A DNA stretch of 17,161 nt from Thermoflexibacter sp. (GTDB lineage: Bacteria > Bacteroidota > Bacteroidia > Cytophagales > Thermoflexibacteraceae). Both the position numbers and the translations under genes were made by a program. A model generated the notes under the pieces. It was not told where the DNA came from. It did no database searches and saw only the letters and a program-made list of their open reading frames with translations. This document shows positions 7,725 through 15,902 of this stretch, in pieces (the first letter of the stretch is position 1; every line of letters starts with the position of its first letter). Where the stretch lies: NCBI GenBank assembly GCA_025455345.1, contig JALOMS010000030.1:1-17161 (forward strand), given 5' to 3'.

Positions 7725-7863
7725 ATTTTTGTACTTTTTAGAGGAAAGATAAAAATTTAGCCTTGAACTAATCAATTATTACCACAGTTTTTGATATTAT
7801 TTGTAGAATTGATTGATAGCACTATTTGATTGTTTTTCATAAAAAGCTAAAATTCAAATAATT

Positions 7864-8085
7864 ATGCCAAAATATGATAAACTACTTCCTTTGCCAAATC
7901 ACCCAATGCAGGAACATATTTCCACATTCTATGATTGCAAGGAGCGCGATTGTACAGATAAAAACATCATGGTCGAGCAGGGCGAATATGAGGTACACCC
8001 ACATAGCGGAGATTGTTATGGTAACTATTTGATTTTGTGTAGCAAGTGTAAGCGGAGAGAACGTAAAACTTTTGCAGATAATTAA
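7864..8085 (+). CDS. Small Cys/His-rich protein, possible zinc-binding
   Basis: The protein has 73 residues and no signal peptide. Five cysteines are spaced as C25-x4-C30, C51, and C59-x2-C62 (LCSKCKRRERK), with His13, His18, His45 and His47. The CxxC pair and the clustered His residues suggest a structural metal site, perhaps a treble-clef or ribbon. The basic tail after the CxxC could contact nucleic acid, but that is speculation. It is followed by a strong terminator at 8178-8212, which supports a real transcript. It is divergent from the sugar isomerase with about 140 bp between starts. I do not recognise the family. Confidence 0.7.
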   Translation: MPKYDKLLPLPNHPMQEHISTFYDCKERDCTDKNIMVEQGEYEVHPHSGDCYGNYLILCSKCKRRERKTFADN

Positions 8086-8168
8086 TCTACCATTTTTGTT
8101 TCTATGTGAAGAAAATACGAGTTGAATCACTGAAGAAGCATAAGGTATTGGCAATCTGTTTATTTATT

Positions 8169-8212
8169 AAAAAAAATTGCCTGATACTTTGGGCGTATCA
8201 GGCAGTTTTTTT
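8169..8212. terminator. Strong bidirectional rho-independent terminator
   Basis: TGCCTGATAC (8178-8187) pairs perfectly with GTATCAGGCA (8195-8204) around a 7-base loop. Eight A precede the stem (8169-8176) and seven T follow (8206-8212), so it reads as an intrinsic terminator on both strands. It serves the convergent genes ending at 8085 (+) and 8211 (-); the stop codon of the - strand gene lies in its T-run. Confidence 0.9.
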
Positions 8213-8672
8213 AGGTATATATTGGTCTGTCTCCTGCGGGAGGGGTAGTTGGTGCAAATTTTTGCTTCAATTGGTCATCAAGTGTATCTGCCCACCATTC
8301 CAAATCAGCAATGCAAGTGGATAGTTCATCATAATCCATACCGACTACGTCCCGCTCGTAAGTAGCATAGACCCAGTTGCCAAGTACAGATAGTTTTACA
8401 CCTAACTTGCTGTCATTCAACTCTAACAAATAGCGGTAAAAGTACAGCTCATTTTGAATAGGAATTTCCATCAGAGGAGAAAAAATACGCAAATAATAGC
8501 GAATAGCTCCACTGCTCAAAGGAACAGACTGTACGAATACTTGGATACTTGCCGAACCAATACGCCAGTTCCACGAGTTTTTTGTGCTATCATAACATTT
8601 CCCCTTGTCCAAACCCACAGAAACGATGTAGCGTTCTATCATCGCATTCACATTTGACATAATTTCATTCAT
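8211..8672 (-). CDS. YbjN-domain / type III secretion chaperone-like protein
   Basis: The protein has 153 residues from the ATG at 8672, with a second in-frame ATG at 8660. There is no signal peptide. The layout fits the YbjN/CesT-like fold: an N-terminal helix (AMIERYIVSVGL), a central antiparallel sheet (WNWRIGSASIQVFVQ, AIRYYLRIFSPLMEIP), the helix ELYFYRYLLELND, a strand pair (KLSVLGNWVYATYERDVVGMD) and a long C-terminal helix (YDELSTCIADLEWWADTLDDQLKQKF). These domains bind other proteins and are common single genes in Bacteroidota, often with unknown partners. The Pro-rich tail ends at the shared terminator. The family call is by pattern and not certain. Confidence 0.7.
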   Translation of the reverse strand: MNEIMSNVNAMIERYIVSVGLDKGKCYDSTKNSWNWRIGSASIQVFVQSVPLSSGAIRYYLRIFSPLMEIPIQNELYFYRYLLELNDSKLGVKLSVLGNWVYATYERDVVGMDYDELSTCIADLEWWADTLDDQLKQKFAPTTPPAGDRPIYT

Positions 8673-8997
8673 AACTCAATGCTTTTAAAGGTAAAAAATC
8701 AAAATAATAGGTGTTCAAAAAAATTATAACTATTTGATAATAAAATATTAATAATCTATTTTATTGAGGGTAAAGTTTAAAATAGTGAATTTGATTTCAG
8801 ATTTACTATTTTTCTATTGGAAAAACAAATTTTCAAAAATATTTTACTGAAAAGAAGGGGAAATAGCCATTTTTCTACCAATCTTCGGTGAACAGATTGT
8901 GTAAAAGCAGGATTTGGGAGAAAACTAAATCTAAGCCGCCAAGTAAATTTTTTTGTGTAAGTCCCCAATATCAAGGACTAAAATTACGAGCCAATAC
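8673..8997. other. Intergenic stretch, no supported gene
   Basis: This stretch of about 325 bp lies between the YbjN-like gene start and the terminator of the SH3-type gene. The left part is AT-rich and should hold the YbjN promoter. The part from about 8850 to 8990 is less AT-rich and contains a 65-codon open frame on the - strand (8777-8974) that lies beyond a terminator and has no recognisable domain. I see no RNA gene. Confidence 0.4.
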
Positions 8998-9035
8998 AAA
9001 AAAAGAAACACTGCTCACCAAGGAATAGTGTTTCT
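8998..9035 (-). terminator. Rho-independent terminator of the SH3-type gene
   Basis: Read on the - strand, AGAAACACT (9035-9027) pairs perfectly with AGTGTTTCT (9012-9004) around a 14-base loop. A run of seven U follows (complement of A 8998-9004, overlapping the stem end). It starts 20 bp after the stop at 9056. Confidence 0.8.
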
Positions 9036-9055
9036 ATATTTTGTACCAATATACA

Positions 9056-9718
9056 TCAATTTTTTATGCTAATATTTTCTATATAAGGGACTTCTATTCT
9101 TACCGAAGATAATTCTCCATCACCTGCCCATGTATTAATAAGTTTTACTTTCCACTGTATCAGGAAGGTCTTTTGCTTGTATTGAGGATTGGTAAGATTG
9201 CCTTCTGCGTCCTCGTTCTCTAATGCCAGATTGTAGTCTTCCAAGTGATTAAGTCCTTCCGAATAACCGAAATCCCAGTTTCCATTTCCTGAAAGACCAA
9301 AAGAGTTTCGTTTCCAGCCAGCGTCCTTCTTAGCATCTGTACTCTGAAAGTTGAGGTGAAAATAATCGCCCATAGATGCGCCTTCGTATTTTGCTTCTAA
9401 TACTTGCAAGTTATCATTCAGATTCAAATTCGTAAATGCACCAAAAATCCAGACCAATTTTTCTTTTGCTTTTACTTGATACCAAAAATCAGTTTCCTTA
9501 TCAATGGTTTCAAAAAAAGGGGTTTTGCTTACTACCTCCAGTTGCTCTCCTTTGGGTAATTCAATCAATACTTTGGCATTAGCGTCTGCTTTTTCATAAG
9601 CCTTTACCTTGTCAAAGTTAGTAATCAGATAGATTGCTTCTTTTTTGGGGCTTAAACCAACCAAAAATAAAACATATAAAGCAACGATAATCAATAAACT
9701 TGTAATTGACTTTTTCAT
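9056..9718 (-). CDS. Membrane-anchored or secreted protein with bacterial SH3-like domain
   Basis: The protein has 220 residues from the ATG at 9718 (MKKSITSLL); the 17 residues before it in the open frame lack signal features. Residues 4-22 are a hydrophobic signal or anchor. Residues about 30-97 look like a bacterial SH3 (SH3b) domain: charged beta strands beginning VKAYEKADANAKVLIELPKG, then EQLEVVSKTPF, and ending with LVWIFGAFTNL, which is the usual 'GWVFGAY' closing strand. The C-terminal 120 residues form a Gly/Asp/Asn-rich beta-type region (GASMGDYFHLNFQ, NGNWDFGYSEGL) that I do not recognise. SH3b domains commonly bind cell-wall or peptide ligands. It is last in a same-strand run after the hydrolase (166-bp gap), with its own terminator. 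Confidence 0.7.
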   Translation of the reverse strand: MKKSITSLLIIVALYVLFLVGLSPKKEAIYLITNFDKVKAYEKADANAKVLIELPKGEQLEVVSKTPFFETIDKETDFWYQVKAKEKLVWIFGAFTNLNLNDNLQVLEAKYEGASMGDYFHLNFQSTDAKKDAGWKRNSFGLSGNGNWDFGYSEGLNHLEDYNLALENEDAEGNLTNPQYKQKTFLIQWKVKLINTWAGDGELSSVRIEVPYIENISIKN

Positions 9719-9884
9719 TTCTTCAGTGTCTTTTTCGTTTAAAAATGAATAATGGATACTTTTATACAAGCATTATAACGTAAAACGTATCTTTATATTG
9801 TAACTGTATGTGTTATTTTTTTGTTACGAAAAAGGCAAAAAACATATTTTATTTTTAATAAAAATATAATTAACATTGTTTTTT

Positions 9885-10742
9885 TTAACAAATTCTTAAA
9901 AAAGCCAATAGAGAGGGGTTTAATACTTCTGGAATTTCGTGCATAATCCAATGTGTTGCATCAAAAAAGGAAATTTCTCCATGTTCTACATATTTCATAC
10001 TCTGTTCGGCTAACTCTCTGCCTAATACGTAGTCATTTTCACCCCAAAAGATGTGGGTAGGAATACTAATTCTATTGGTTTTGCCTCTGCTCGGCGCGGC
10101 TCTAAATATGCCTCTGTACCAGTTTATCATACCAGACAATGCGCCTTTTTGCGCCCAAGCTCTCCTATAAATTTCCAGCTCCTCGTCGGAGAAAGCTCCT
10201 TTTTTAGTTCTTTTTTTGAGGGTTTTTACCAAATAAAGGAAATTGTTTTTTGCTAATAAATACTCTGGTAGCCAGGGCAATTGGAACAGAAACATATACG
10301 CGCTCTTTCTGCGTTGTTCCTTGTTGTTTTTTAGGTTTTTCTTCATGACTGTGGGGTGTGGGACATTGATAATGCCTAATTTATAAAACCTTTCTGGGAA
10401 TTTCATACCCAAACCCCAAGCAACCATCGCCCCCCAATCATGCCCAATCAAGTAACATTTTTGTACTTTTTCATGGTCAAGTAACCCAATAATGTCCTCA
10501 CAAAGTATGTCTAATCCATAGTTTTTCACCCCTTTGGGCTTATCGCTAAGATTATATCCTCTCTGGTCTGGAGCAATTACATGAAAGCCCTCTGAAGCAA
10601 AAAACGCTATCTGATGAATCCAAGCATACCAAAACTCAGGAAAACCATGTAAGAGTATTAGCACGGGATTACCTTGAATACCTGCCTCTGCGATATGTAA
10701 TTTGATGCCATTTGTAGGGATATATCGGAATGAAATAGACAT
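9885..10742 (-). CDS. Alpha/beta hydrolase, soluble epoxide hydrolase-like
   Basis: The protein has 285 residues. The oxyanion motif HGFPEFWYAW starts at His32. The nucleophile elbow is GHDWGA with Asp102, not Ser, which places it with epoxide hydrolases and haloalkane dehalogenases. Asp237 (WGENDYVLG) and His264 (DATHWIMHE) complete the triad. The cap domain carries Tyr149 (AYMFLFQLPWLPE) and Tyr209 (GMINWYRGIFR), matching the two tyrosines that activate the epoxide oxygen in soluble epoxide hydrolases, so I favour epoxide hydrolase over dehalogenase. It has no signal peptide and so is cytoplasmic. It starts 37 bp after the FkbM methyltransferase gene on the same strand and may be co-transcribed. 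The substrate is unknown. Confidence 0.88.
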   Translation of the reverse strand: MSISFRYIPTNGIKLHIAEAGIQGNPVLILLHGFPEFWYAWIHQIAFFASEGFHVIAPDQRGYNLSDKPKGVKNYGLDILCEDIIGLLDHEKVQKCYLIGHDWGAMVAWGLGMKFPERFYKLGIINVPHPTVMKKNLKNNKEQRRKSAYMFLFQLPWLPEYLLAKNNFLYLVKTLKKRTKKGAFSDEELEIYRRAWAQKGALSGMINWYRGIFRAAPSRGKTNRISIPTHIFWGENDYVLGRELAEQSMKYVEHGEISFFDATHWIMHEIPEVLNPSLLAFLRIC

Positions 10743-10779
10743 AAATGCTTAATTTTGTAATGTATTAATTATCAGGCTA

Positions 10780-11445
10780 TTATTTTAAAAATCTTTTCAG
10801 TTTTATGACCTCCAAACTTAATCCCTTGACCACAAGGATGAGTTTTTCTACCCAATTGACTTTGAATACATCTTTGCGTACATACACACTATCAGAATCG
10901 TCTTTGTACCAAATTTGATAGTTATTTTGGGCAAACCACTCACGGATTTCATAAATAAACGGATTAGTATAGTATTTGCCGTGTGTTTCTACGGAAATTA
11001 CTTTGGGAGAACTTCTTAGGTATTTGAGTACATACCACTCGCTTCCTTCTATGTCAATGCTCAACAAATCTATTGTGCCATCGTCTATTTCTGAAAATTT
11101 TTTTGATTGTATCTCAAACACATTGGTAGTATCTATCTGATAGTTATCATTTTTTAGGGCTGGGCTACTCTTAAGTTTGCTTATAAAAGTAGAGGCTTTT
11201 GCTTTTGAAAGCTGGACAGTGCCATTATCATCCCAAATAGCAACGTTATGAATATCAATAGCATATCCCTTGAAATACTCTTTGATAGGCTCTACCAAAG
11301 TGCTATCAGCCTCCACCAATGTAGCACGAATATTACTTTTGATAAAATCCTTAATATTAGATGTTTCTGGGAGATAAACACCCACTTCACATACGTGATT
11401 AAAAGTAACATCTTTGGATTTGAGTTTCTTAAATATTGTTTCCAT
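10780..11445 (-). CDS. FkbM-family SAM-dependent methyltransferase
   Basis: The protein has 221 residues from the ATG at 11445 (METIFKKLK); the 11 residues before it in the open frame are unlikely to be coding. The Rossmann-type SAM site begins at VCEVGVYLPETSN, followed by the acidic strand end ATLVEADS. The family hallmark DLLSIDIEGSEWYVL is present, then the VISVETHGKY strand. FkbM enzymes O-methylate sugars or small hydroxylated compounds, commonly in glycan or natural-product gene sets. Here the only nearby partner is the epoxide-hydrolase-like gene 37 bp downstream. The C-terminus is a basic amphipathic helix (KGLSLEVIKLKRFLK) that might touch the membrane. The family is firm; the substrate is open. 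Confidence 0.85.
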   Translation of the reverse strand: METIFKKLKSKDVTFNHVCEVGVYLPETSNIKDFIKSNIRATLVEADSTLVEPIKEYFKGYAIDIHNVAIWDDNGTVQLSKAKASTFISKLKSSPALKNDNYQIDTTNVFEIQSKKFSEIDDGTIDLLSIDIEGSEWYVLKYLRSSPKVISVETHGKYYTNPFIYEIREWFAQNNYQIWYKDDSDSVYVRKDVFKVNWVEKLILVVKGLSLEVIKLKRFLK

Positions 11446-11560
11446 TGCAAATTTTGAATGTAAGTGAACTACAAACATAGAAAATATTTTATTGCCATAG
11501 AAAATTCTTCTTTAAAATGATTTTGGCTAATTTTAGGACTACAAATTTTGGACAAAATTT

Positions 11561-12280
11561 ATGCAGATGTCTATCAAATGTATGATTGTTGATGATGAGC
11601 CTTTGGCAATAGAAATCTTAGAAAATTATATATTGAGGTTAGAAAAATGGGAAATTGTTGGGAAGTGTAGAAGTGCGATGGAGGCTTTTCAGCTCTTACA
11701 AAGGAAGGAAATAGATGTGATGTTTTTGGATATTTCTATGCCAAAGTTATCAGGAATGGATTTTATCAAAGGATTAAGCAATCCTCCTTTGGTCGTATTT
11801 ACTACGGCGTATCGAGAGTATGCGGTCGAGAGCTATGAGTTCAATGCGTTGGATTATCTGGTAAAGCCTATTTCTTTTGAGCGGTTTTGGAAGGCTATCA
11901 CCAAAGTCCAACAACAGTATGCTTTGCTAAACAGTTCGGAGGAAATTCAAGAAGACAATCCTGCCTACTTATTGCTCAAATCAGATAGAAAAACTTATAA
12001 GATTCCTTTTGAACAAATTTTGTACATAGAAAGTATGACAGAATACATCACGGTGCATACAGAGAAAGAAAGCCTAATTTCTTATCAACCGATTAGTCAT
12101 ATAGAGAAGTTGTTAGACGTAGAAAAATTCTTGAGGATTCACCGTTCTTTTATCATCGCTATCGATAAGGTAAGTGCCTTTTCCGCTAATTTTGTGTTGA
12201 TTGGGAGCAAAGAACTGCCTATTAGTCGTAGTTACAAAATGCAGGTAAGTACGAAACTGAATGGGAAAGCTATCTATTAG
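11561..12280 (+). CDS. LytTR-family response regulator, orphan (second copy)
   Basis: The protein has 239 residues (start at ATG 11561; ATG 11567 is also possible). The receiver domain has DDE at 11-13, phospho-acceptor Asp57 (MFLDISMP), Thr81/Thr82 and Lys102 (LVKP). A linker rich in acidic residues (SSEEIQEDN) leads to a LytTR domain with ILYIESMTEYITVHT and FLRIHRSFIIAIDKV. It lacks an adjacent kinase: the upstream gene is a divergent methyltransferase and the downstream gene is a permease starting 107 bp later on the same strand. The receiver is clearly similar to that of the regulator at 5323, more than either is to the one at 13805. It may control or be co-transcribed with the permease, but only position suggests this. 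Confidence 0.92.
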   Translation: MQMSIKCMIVDDEPLAIEILENYILRLEKWEIVGKCRSAMEAFQLLQRKEIDVMFLDISMPKLSGMDFIKGLSNPPLVVFTTAYREYAVESYEFNALDYLVKPISFERFWKAITKVQQQYALLNSSEEIQEDNPAYLLLKSDRKTYKIPFEQILYIESMTEYITVHTEKESLISYQPISHIEKLLDVEKFLRIHRSFIIAIDKVSAFSANFVLIGSKELPISRSYKMQVSTKLNGKAIY

Positions 12281-12387
12281 GGCAAGAAATGAAAATAGTT
12301 TGCGAAAAAACGCCTGCTTTGGCATTAGATTTTTCAAAAAAATACTCTTTATAAAGATTGTTTTATATTTTTAACCAAATAATCAAT

Positions 12388-13767
12388 ATGAGTATGGAAA
12401 AATCTACTTCACTTGCTGAAAAATTAGACGCTATTAACGAATACGAAAGAGAACCCATCCCTGCCAATAAGCTCAAAGGGGCTAATAATTTTATAGGTAT
12501 GTTCGCTGGGGAGCATACGGCGGGAACGGAATTTGTCATTGGACCTCTTTTCGTAACGCATGGTGTAACAGCTTTTGACTTGTTTTTGGGACTTATCTGC
12601 GGCAATCTGTTGGCAGTGCTAAGTTGGGCGTTGGTATGTGCGCCAATAGCTGTTAAGTTGCGGGTAACACTTTATTTTCAGTTAGAAAAAATTTGTGGCA
12701 AAAATCTGGTCAAACTATACAATGTAGTGAATGGAGTAATGTTTTGTTTTTTGGCAGGCTCGATGATTGCCGTTTCTGCTACTGCGGTGGGGATTCCTTT
12801 TGATATTCTCATGCCAGAACTGAACGATTGGCTTCCTAATAGTTTTGGTTGGATTATGATAGTCATTGCCGTAGGTTCGGTCGTTACAGTAGTTTCTATT
12901 TTAGGATACGAGGAGATTTCTCGTTTTGCCAATCTGGCTTCTCCATGGATGACTTTGGTATTTATTGCTTCTGCTTTTGCGGTAATGCCGAGCTTAGGAA
13001 TTACCTCTGTATCAGATTTTTGGCAAGTTGCCGAGGCAAAGATTTGGACGGGCGTTCCTTTTGAAGGACAGAGCAAATTTACCTTTTGGCACGTAGCCTT
13101 TTTTGCATGGTTGTGCAATATGGCTATGCACTTAGGCATGGCAGATATGTCTATTTTCCGTTATGCAAAGAAATGGGAATACGGTTTTGCTTCTTTCTTT
13201 GGAATGTTTGTAGGGCATTTTGTCGCATGGATAGCTTCAGGAATCTTGTGTGCGGCGGCGCAAGGCAATATTTCTCCCGGTATCATAGCTTTTAATAGCG
13301 CGGGAATTGCGGGAGCTATTTGTGTCATTATTGCGGGTTGGACTACTGCAAACCCAACTATCTATCGTGCTGGCTTGGCATTCCAATCTTTGAACCCAAA
13401 GTGGAGGCGATGGAAAGTAACCTTGATTACAGGTTTGGTAACGACTGTAGCCGCTTGTTTTCCTGCTTTGGTGATGAAACTGCTTGATTTTGTTGCCTTG
13501 TACGGATTATTGTTAGTACCTATGGGTGCTGTCATATTCGCAGAGTTCTACTTTTTTGGAAAATTAAACTTAAAAAAAGATTTTGCCCAAGTAAAAAACT
13601 TGAGTTTTAGTTGGGCAGCAGGAGTCGCTTGGATTGCAACCTTAGTGATTTGCTTGCTTATCAACTTAGTCTTTGGGGTAGAGATTTTCTTTTTGGGCTT
13701 GCCCGCTTGGATATTAGCGGGTGTTCTTTATGTAGCAAGTAGCAAAATGATGCAAAGTAGCTCATAA
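12388..13767 (+). CDS. NCS1-type purine/cytosine permease-like transporter
   Basis: The protein has 459 residues (ATG 12388; ATG 12394 is two codons later). A short charged cytoplasmic N-terminus (YEREPIPANKLKG) is followed by about 12 hydrophobic membrane spans, the NCS1 architecture. Segments typical of the purine-cytosine permease family are GANNFIGMFAGEHTAGTEFVIGPLF in TM1 and AGWTTANPTIYRAGLAFQSL near TM8, which corresponds to the family's AGWTT..N.Y signature. It would import a nucleobase or related heterocycle with a cation (H+ or Na+). The Gly-Glu-His in TM1 differs from the usual cytosine permease text, so a different substrate is likely. It is downstream of an orphan LytTR regulator and convergent with a LytS/LytTR pair. 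Confidence 0.85.
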   Translation: MSMEKSTSLAEKLDAINEYEREPIPANKLKGANNFIGMFAGEHTAGTEFVIGPLFVTHGVTAFDLFLGLICGNLLAVLSWALVCAPIAVKLRVTLYFQLEKICGKNLVKLYNVVNGVMFCFLAGSMIAVSATAVGIPFDILMPELNDWLPNSFGWIMIVIAVGSVVTVVSILGYEEISRFANLASPWMTLVFIASAFAVMPSLGITSVSDFWQVAEAKIWTGVPFEGQSKFTFWHVAFFAWLCNMAMHLGMADMSIFRYAKKWEYGFASFFGMFVGHFVAWIASGILCAAAQGNISPGIIAFNSAGIAGAICVIIAGWTTANPTIYRAGLAFQSLNPKWRRWKVTLITGLVTTVAACFPALVMKLLDFVALYGLLLVPMGAVIFAEFYFFGKLNLKKDFAQVKNLSFSWAAGVAWIATLVICLLINLVFGVEIFFLGLPAWILAGVLYVASSKMMQSSS

Positions 13768-13804
13768 AAAGCTTAAAAAATAGCTGACTGCCCTTACTTT
13801 TCGC

Positions 13805-14590
13805 TTATATGCCTTCTACCCATTTTTTAAAACTTTGTGCTTTCTCTCTGCTCACCAACACGTCTTGTGTAGGAGCAGGCATAAGCTCTAATTTGAGTTT
13901 ATTGTTAAAATAAGTATGGATTTTATTGATAGATGAAATATTGGCGATGAACTGCCGATTGAGGCGGAAGAATACAGCAGGGTCAAGGCACTGCTCCAAC
14001 TCTTCTAAGGTATAATCTATCAAAAATTGCTTGTTGTCTTTCATCACTAAACAAACCATCTCATTAGAAGTGAAAAAATAAGCAATCTGTTCATTATCAA
14101 TAGGCAATAGCTGTTCTCCTTGTGTTACCAGAAAACGAGATTTGTACTTTTTACCTGTAACTTGAATACTGTCTATGAGTGATTCTATTTTCAAAGCGTA
14201 TTGATTTTCAAAAGAAGCGTTTTGGGCAAAGTCTTTTTTTAGATTCTTAAATTTATCAATCGCCGCTTGTAGTTCTTGTTCTTTGATAGGTTTAAGCAAA
14301 TAATCTATACTCTTCACTCTGAAGGCTTTGATAGCGTACTCATCATACGAAGTCGTAAAAATAATAGGACTTTTGATAGAAATAGTTTCAAAAATTTGGA
14401 AACTCAATCCATCAGAAAGTTGAATATCAGAAAAAATAAGGTCAGGGGCAGGATTGATAGCAAACCATTCTTTTGCCGCTTCTATGCTCTGTAAAACACC
14501 TAAAATTTGGATTTGGGGGTCTATCTTTCTGATAAGTTTTTCCAAGCGTTCTGCCGCAGGATACTCGTCTTCGATAAGCACAGTCTTCAT
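13805..14590 (-). CDS. LytTR-family response regulator paired with LytS-type kinase
   Basis: The protein has 261 residues. The receiver domain has the acidic pair E7-D8 (VLIEDEYPAAERL), phospho-acceptor Asp55 (LIFSDIQLSDG), Thr79/Thr80 and Lys100 (LLKP). A LytTR domain occupies about 150-258 (SRFLVTQGEQLLPI, AYFFTSNEMVCLV, FFRLNRQFIANISSI, VLVSREKAQSFKKW). This is the common Bacteroidota YpdB/LytR type, distinct from the two orphan regulators in this window. It is transcribed directly after the histidine kinase gene (46-bp gap), so the pair should form one two-component system. Its stop lies 37 bp from the stop of the convergent permease. Confidence 0.93.
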   Translation of the reverse strand: MKTVLIEDEYPAAERLEKLIRKIDPQIQILGVLQSIEAAKEWFAINPAPDLIFSDIQLSDGLSFQIFETISIKSPIIFTTSYDEYAIKAFRVKSIDYLLKPIKEQELQAAIDKFKNLKKDFAQNASFENQYALKIESLIDSIQVTGKKYKSRFLVTQGEQLLPIDNEQIAYFFTSNEMVCLVMKDNKQFLIDYTLEELEQCLDPAVFFRLNRQFIANISSINKIHTYFNNKLKLELMPAPTQDVLVSREKAQSFKKWVEGI

Positions 14591-14636
14591 GGTATTAAAG
14601 GAATTAAAAAAAATTTAAAGATAGGTACGTGTTCTG

Positions 14637-15665
14637 CTAATTTTGATTCAGTAAGGGAATTCTTACTTTGAAAAAATCACTATTTCTAATGATTTCTACT
14701 TGTTTGTCAGAGAGTAATTGGTAGCGATTAATGATATTCTGCAATCCTACTTTGGTAGATTTCTCAAAAGTTTTCTTTTCTTGTATATTGTTTTGTACTT
14801 GCAAATAACCTTCTTTATCTTCTGAAATAATGATTTTCAGTGGTTTATCTTTTGAAATCACATTGTGTTTAATGGCATTTTCTATAAGCATTTGCAAACT
14901 AAGAGGAGCTATTTGTTGCTGATAACCTTGGACGGAGATTTGTTTTTCTACTTGCAAATTTTCTCTAAAACGCACCTTATTAAGGTAAATATATGCGTCT
15001 AAAAATTGCATTTCTTCTTCTAAAGTTACTGTATTCTTATCTCGATTCACCAATACATAGCGGTAAACATCAGAAAGTCTGTCCAGATACGCTTGGGCGG
15101 CTTTGTTTTCATCATCTATTAGTGCGGCAAGCGTATTTAGGCTATTGAACAAAAAATGAGGGTCAAGTTGGTTCTTCAGCGTTTCTAATTGAGATTGTAT
15201 ATTTTCACGAGCCAATATTTCTGTCTTTTTCACGTTTTGTTTCCATGATTCAAAAAAATACACACTTTCGTAAATCAGTGTAACTATGGTAGTAGGAATC
15301 AACCCAATTTTAAATCCTTTGAAGAGAGGAGGAGCCTCTTTTCCCAAAATATAATAACAATACCCATAATCCACAATAGACGTAATTACAAAAACATAAA
15401 CAAGCACCGCCAATGCCTCATAAAACAATCGCCTTGTTGTTTGATTGTAGTTAGGGTACCATATACGACTTTGCACAAAAATGAAACGACATCCTTCCCA
15501 AATGAAAAAAGTATTTAAAAATGAGGTACTTAGCCAATGCCATGCCTTATGTAAATTTATGACAGGGAAAAAAGAATCAGGTTGGATATATAAGGCAAGC
15601 GCAATAGAAATTACGGGAACTCCTATGAGGCGGGCATTGCGGTCATTAATTTTTATAGTTTCCAT
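14637..15665 (-). CDS. LytS/YehU-type sensor histidine kinase
   Basis: The protein has 342 residues. The N-terminal half (about 12-140) is hydrophobic with about four membrane spans and short loops, and no large extracellular sensor domain. A coiled segment (KTEILARENIQSQLETLKN) leads to the His_kinase box QLDPHFLFNSLNTL with phospho-acceptor His170. The ATPase part has the N box IENAIKHNV (Asn263) and a G box at KVGLQNIINRY (305-314). This is the short kinase class that partners LytTR regulators. Its signal is probably sensed in or near the membrane. It is first in the operon with the regulator at 13805-14590. Confidence 0.93.
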   Translation of the reverse strand: METIKINDRNARLIGVPVISIALALYIQPDSFFPVINLHKAWHWLSTSFLNTFFIWEGCRFIFVQSRIWYPNYNQTTRRLFYEALAVLVYVFVITSIVDYGYCYYILGKEAPPLFKGFKIGLIPTTIVTLIYESVYFFESWKQNVKKTEILARENIQSQLETLKNQLDPHFLFNSLNTLAALIDDENKAAQAYLDRLSDVYRYVLVNRDKNTVTLEEEMQFLDAYIYLNKVRFRENLQVEKQISVQGYQQQIAPLSLQMLIENAIKHNVISKDKPLKIIISEDKEGYLQVQNNIQEKKTFEKSTKVGLQNIINRYQLLSDKQVEIIRNSDFFKVRIPLLNQN

Positions 15666-15902
15666 TTTTCTTTTATATATACATGTTCGAGCAAATATAT
15701 AGAAGTCAAATCAAAATGTACGCTCTGTCAAGGTTAAAGCGTAAAAAGCTAATGTTAAAACGGAATAAATACCTACTGAAGTTTTTTGTCAATCGGATAT
15801 ATCATTTGATACAATATTTACGTTAATTAATTATCTCAAACCTGCATACACACAGCACTACACATTTTGTAACAAAAATTCTATTACCATAAATTTTTAA
15901 CC

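Noticed and set aside
8106..8324. 72-codon + strand open frame after the Cys-rich small gene
   Set aside because: It starts with GTG, reads straight through a strong bidirectional terminator and into the YbjN-like gene on the other strand, and has no protein-like features.
8777..8974. 65-codon - strand open frame
   Set aside because: It lies beyond the terminator of the SH3-type gene, lacks any domain and has an irregular composition. It might be a relic, but nothing supports a working gene.
9851..9884. AT-only hairpins after the epoxide-hydrolase-like gene
   Set aside because: The stems are short and A/T only with mismatches. They are indistinguishable from background in this AT-rich gap.
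12678..13139. 153-codon antisense open frame within the permease
   Set aside because: It is a shadow of the permease reading frame, whose membrane spans and family motifs are clear on the + strand.
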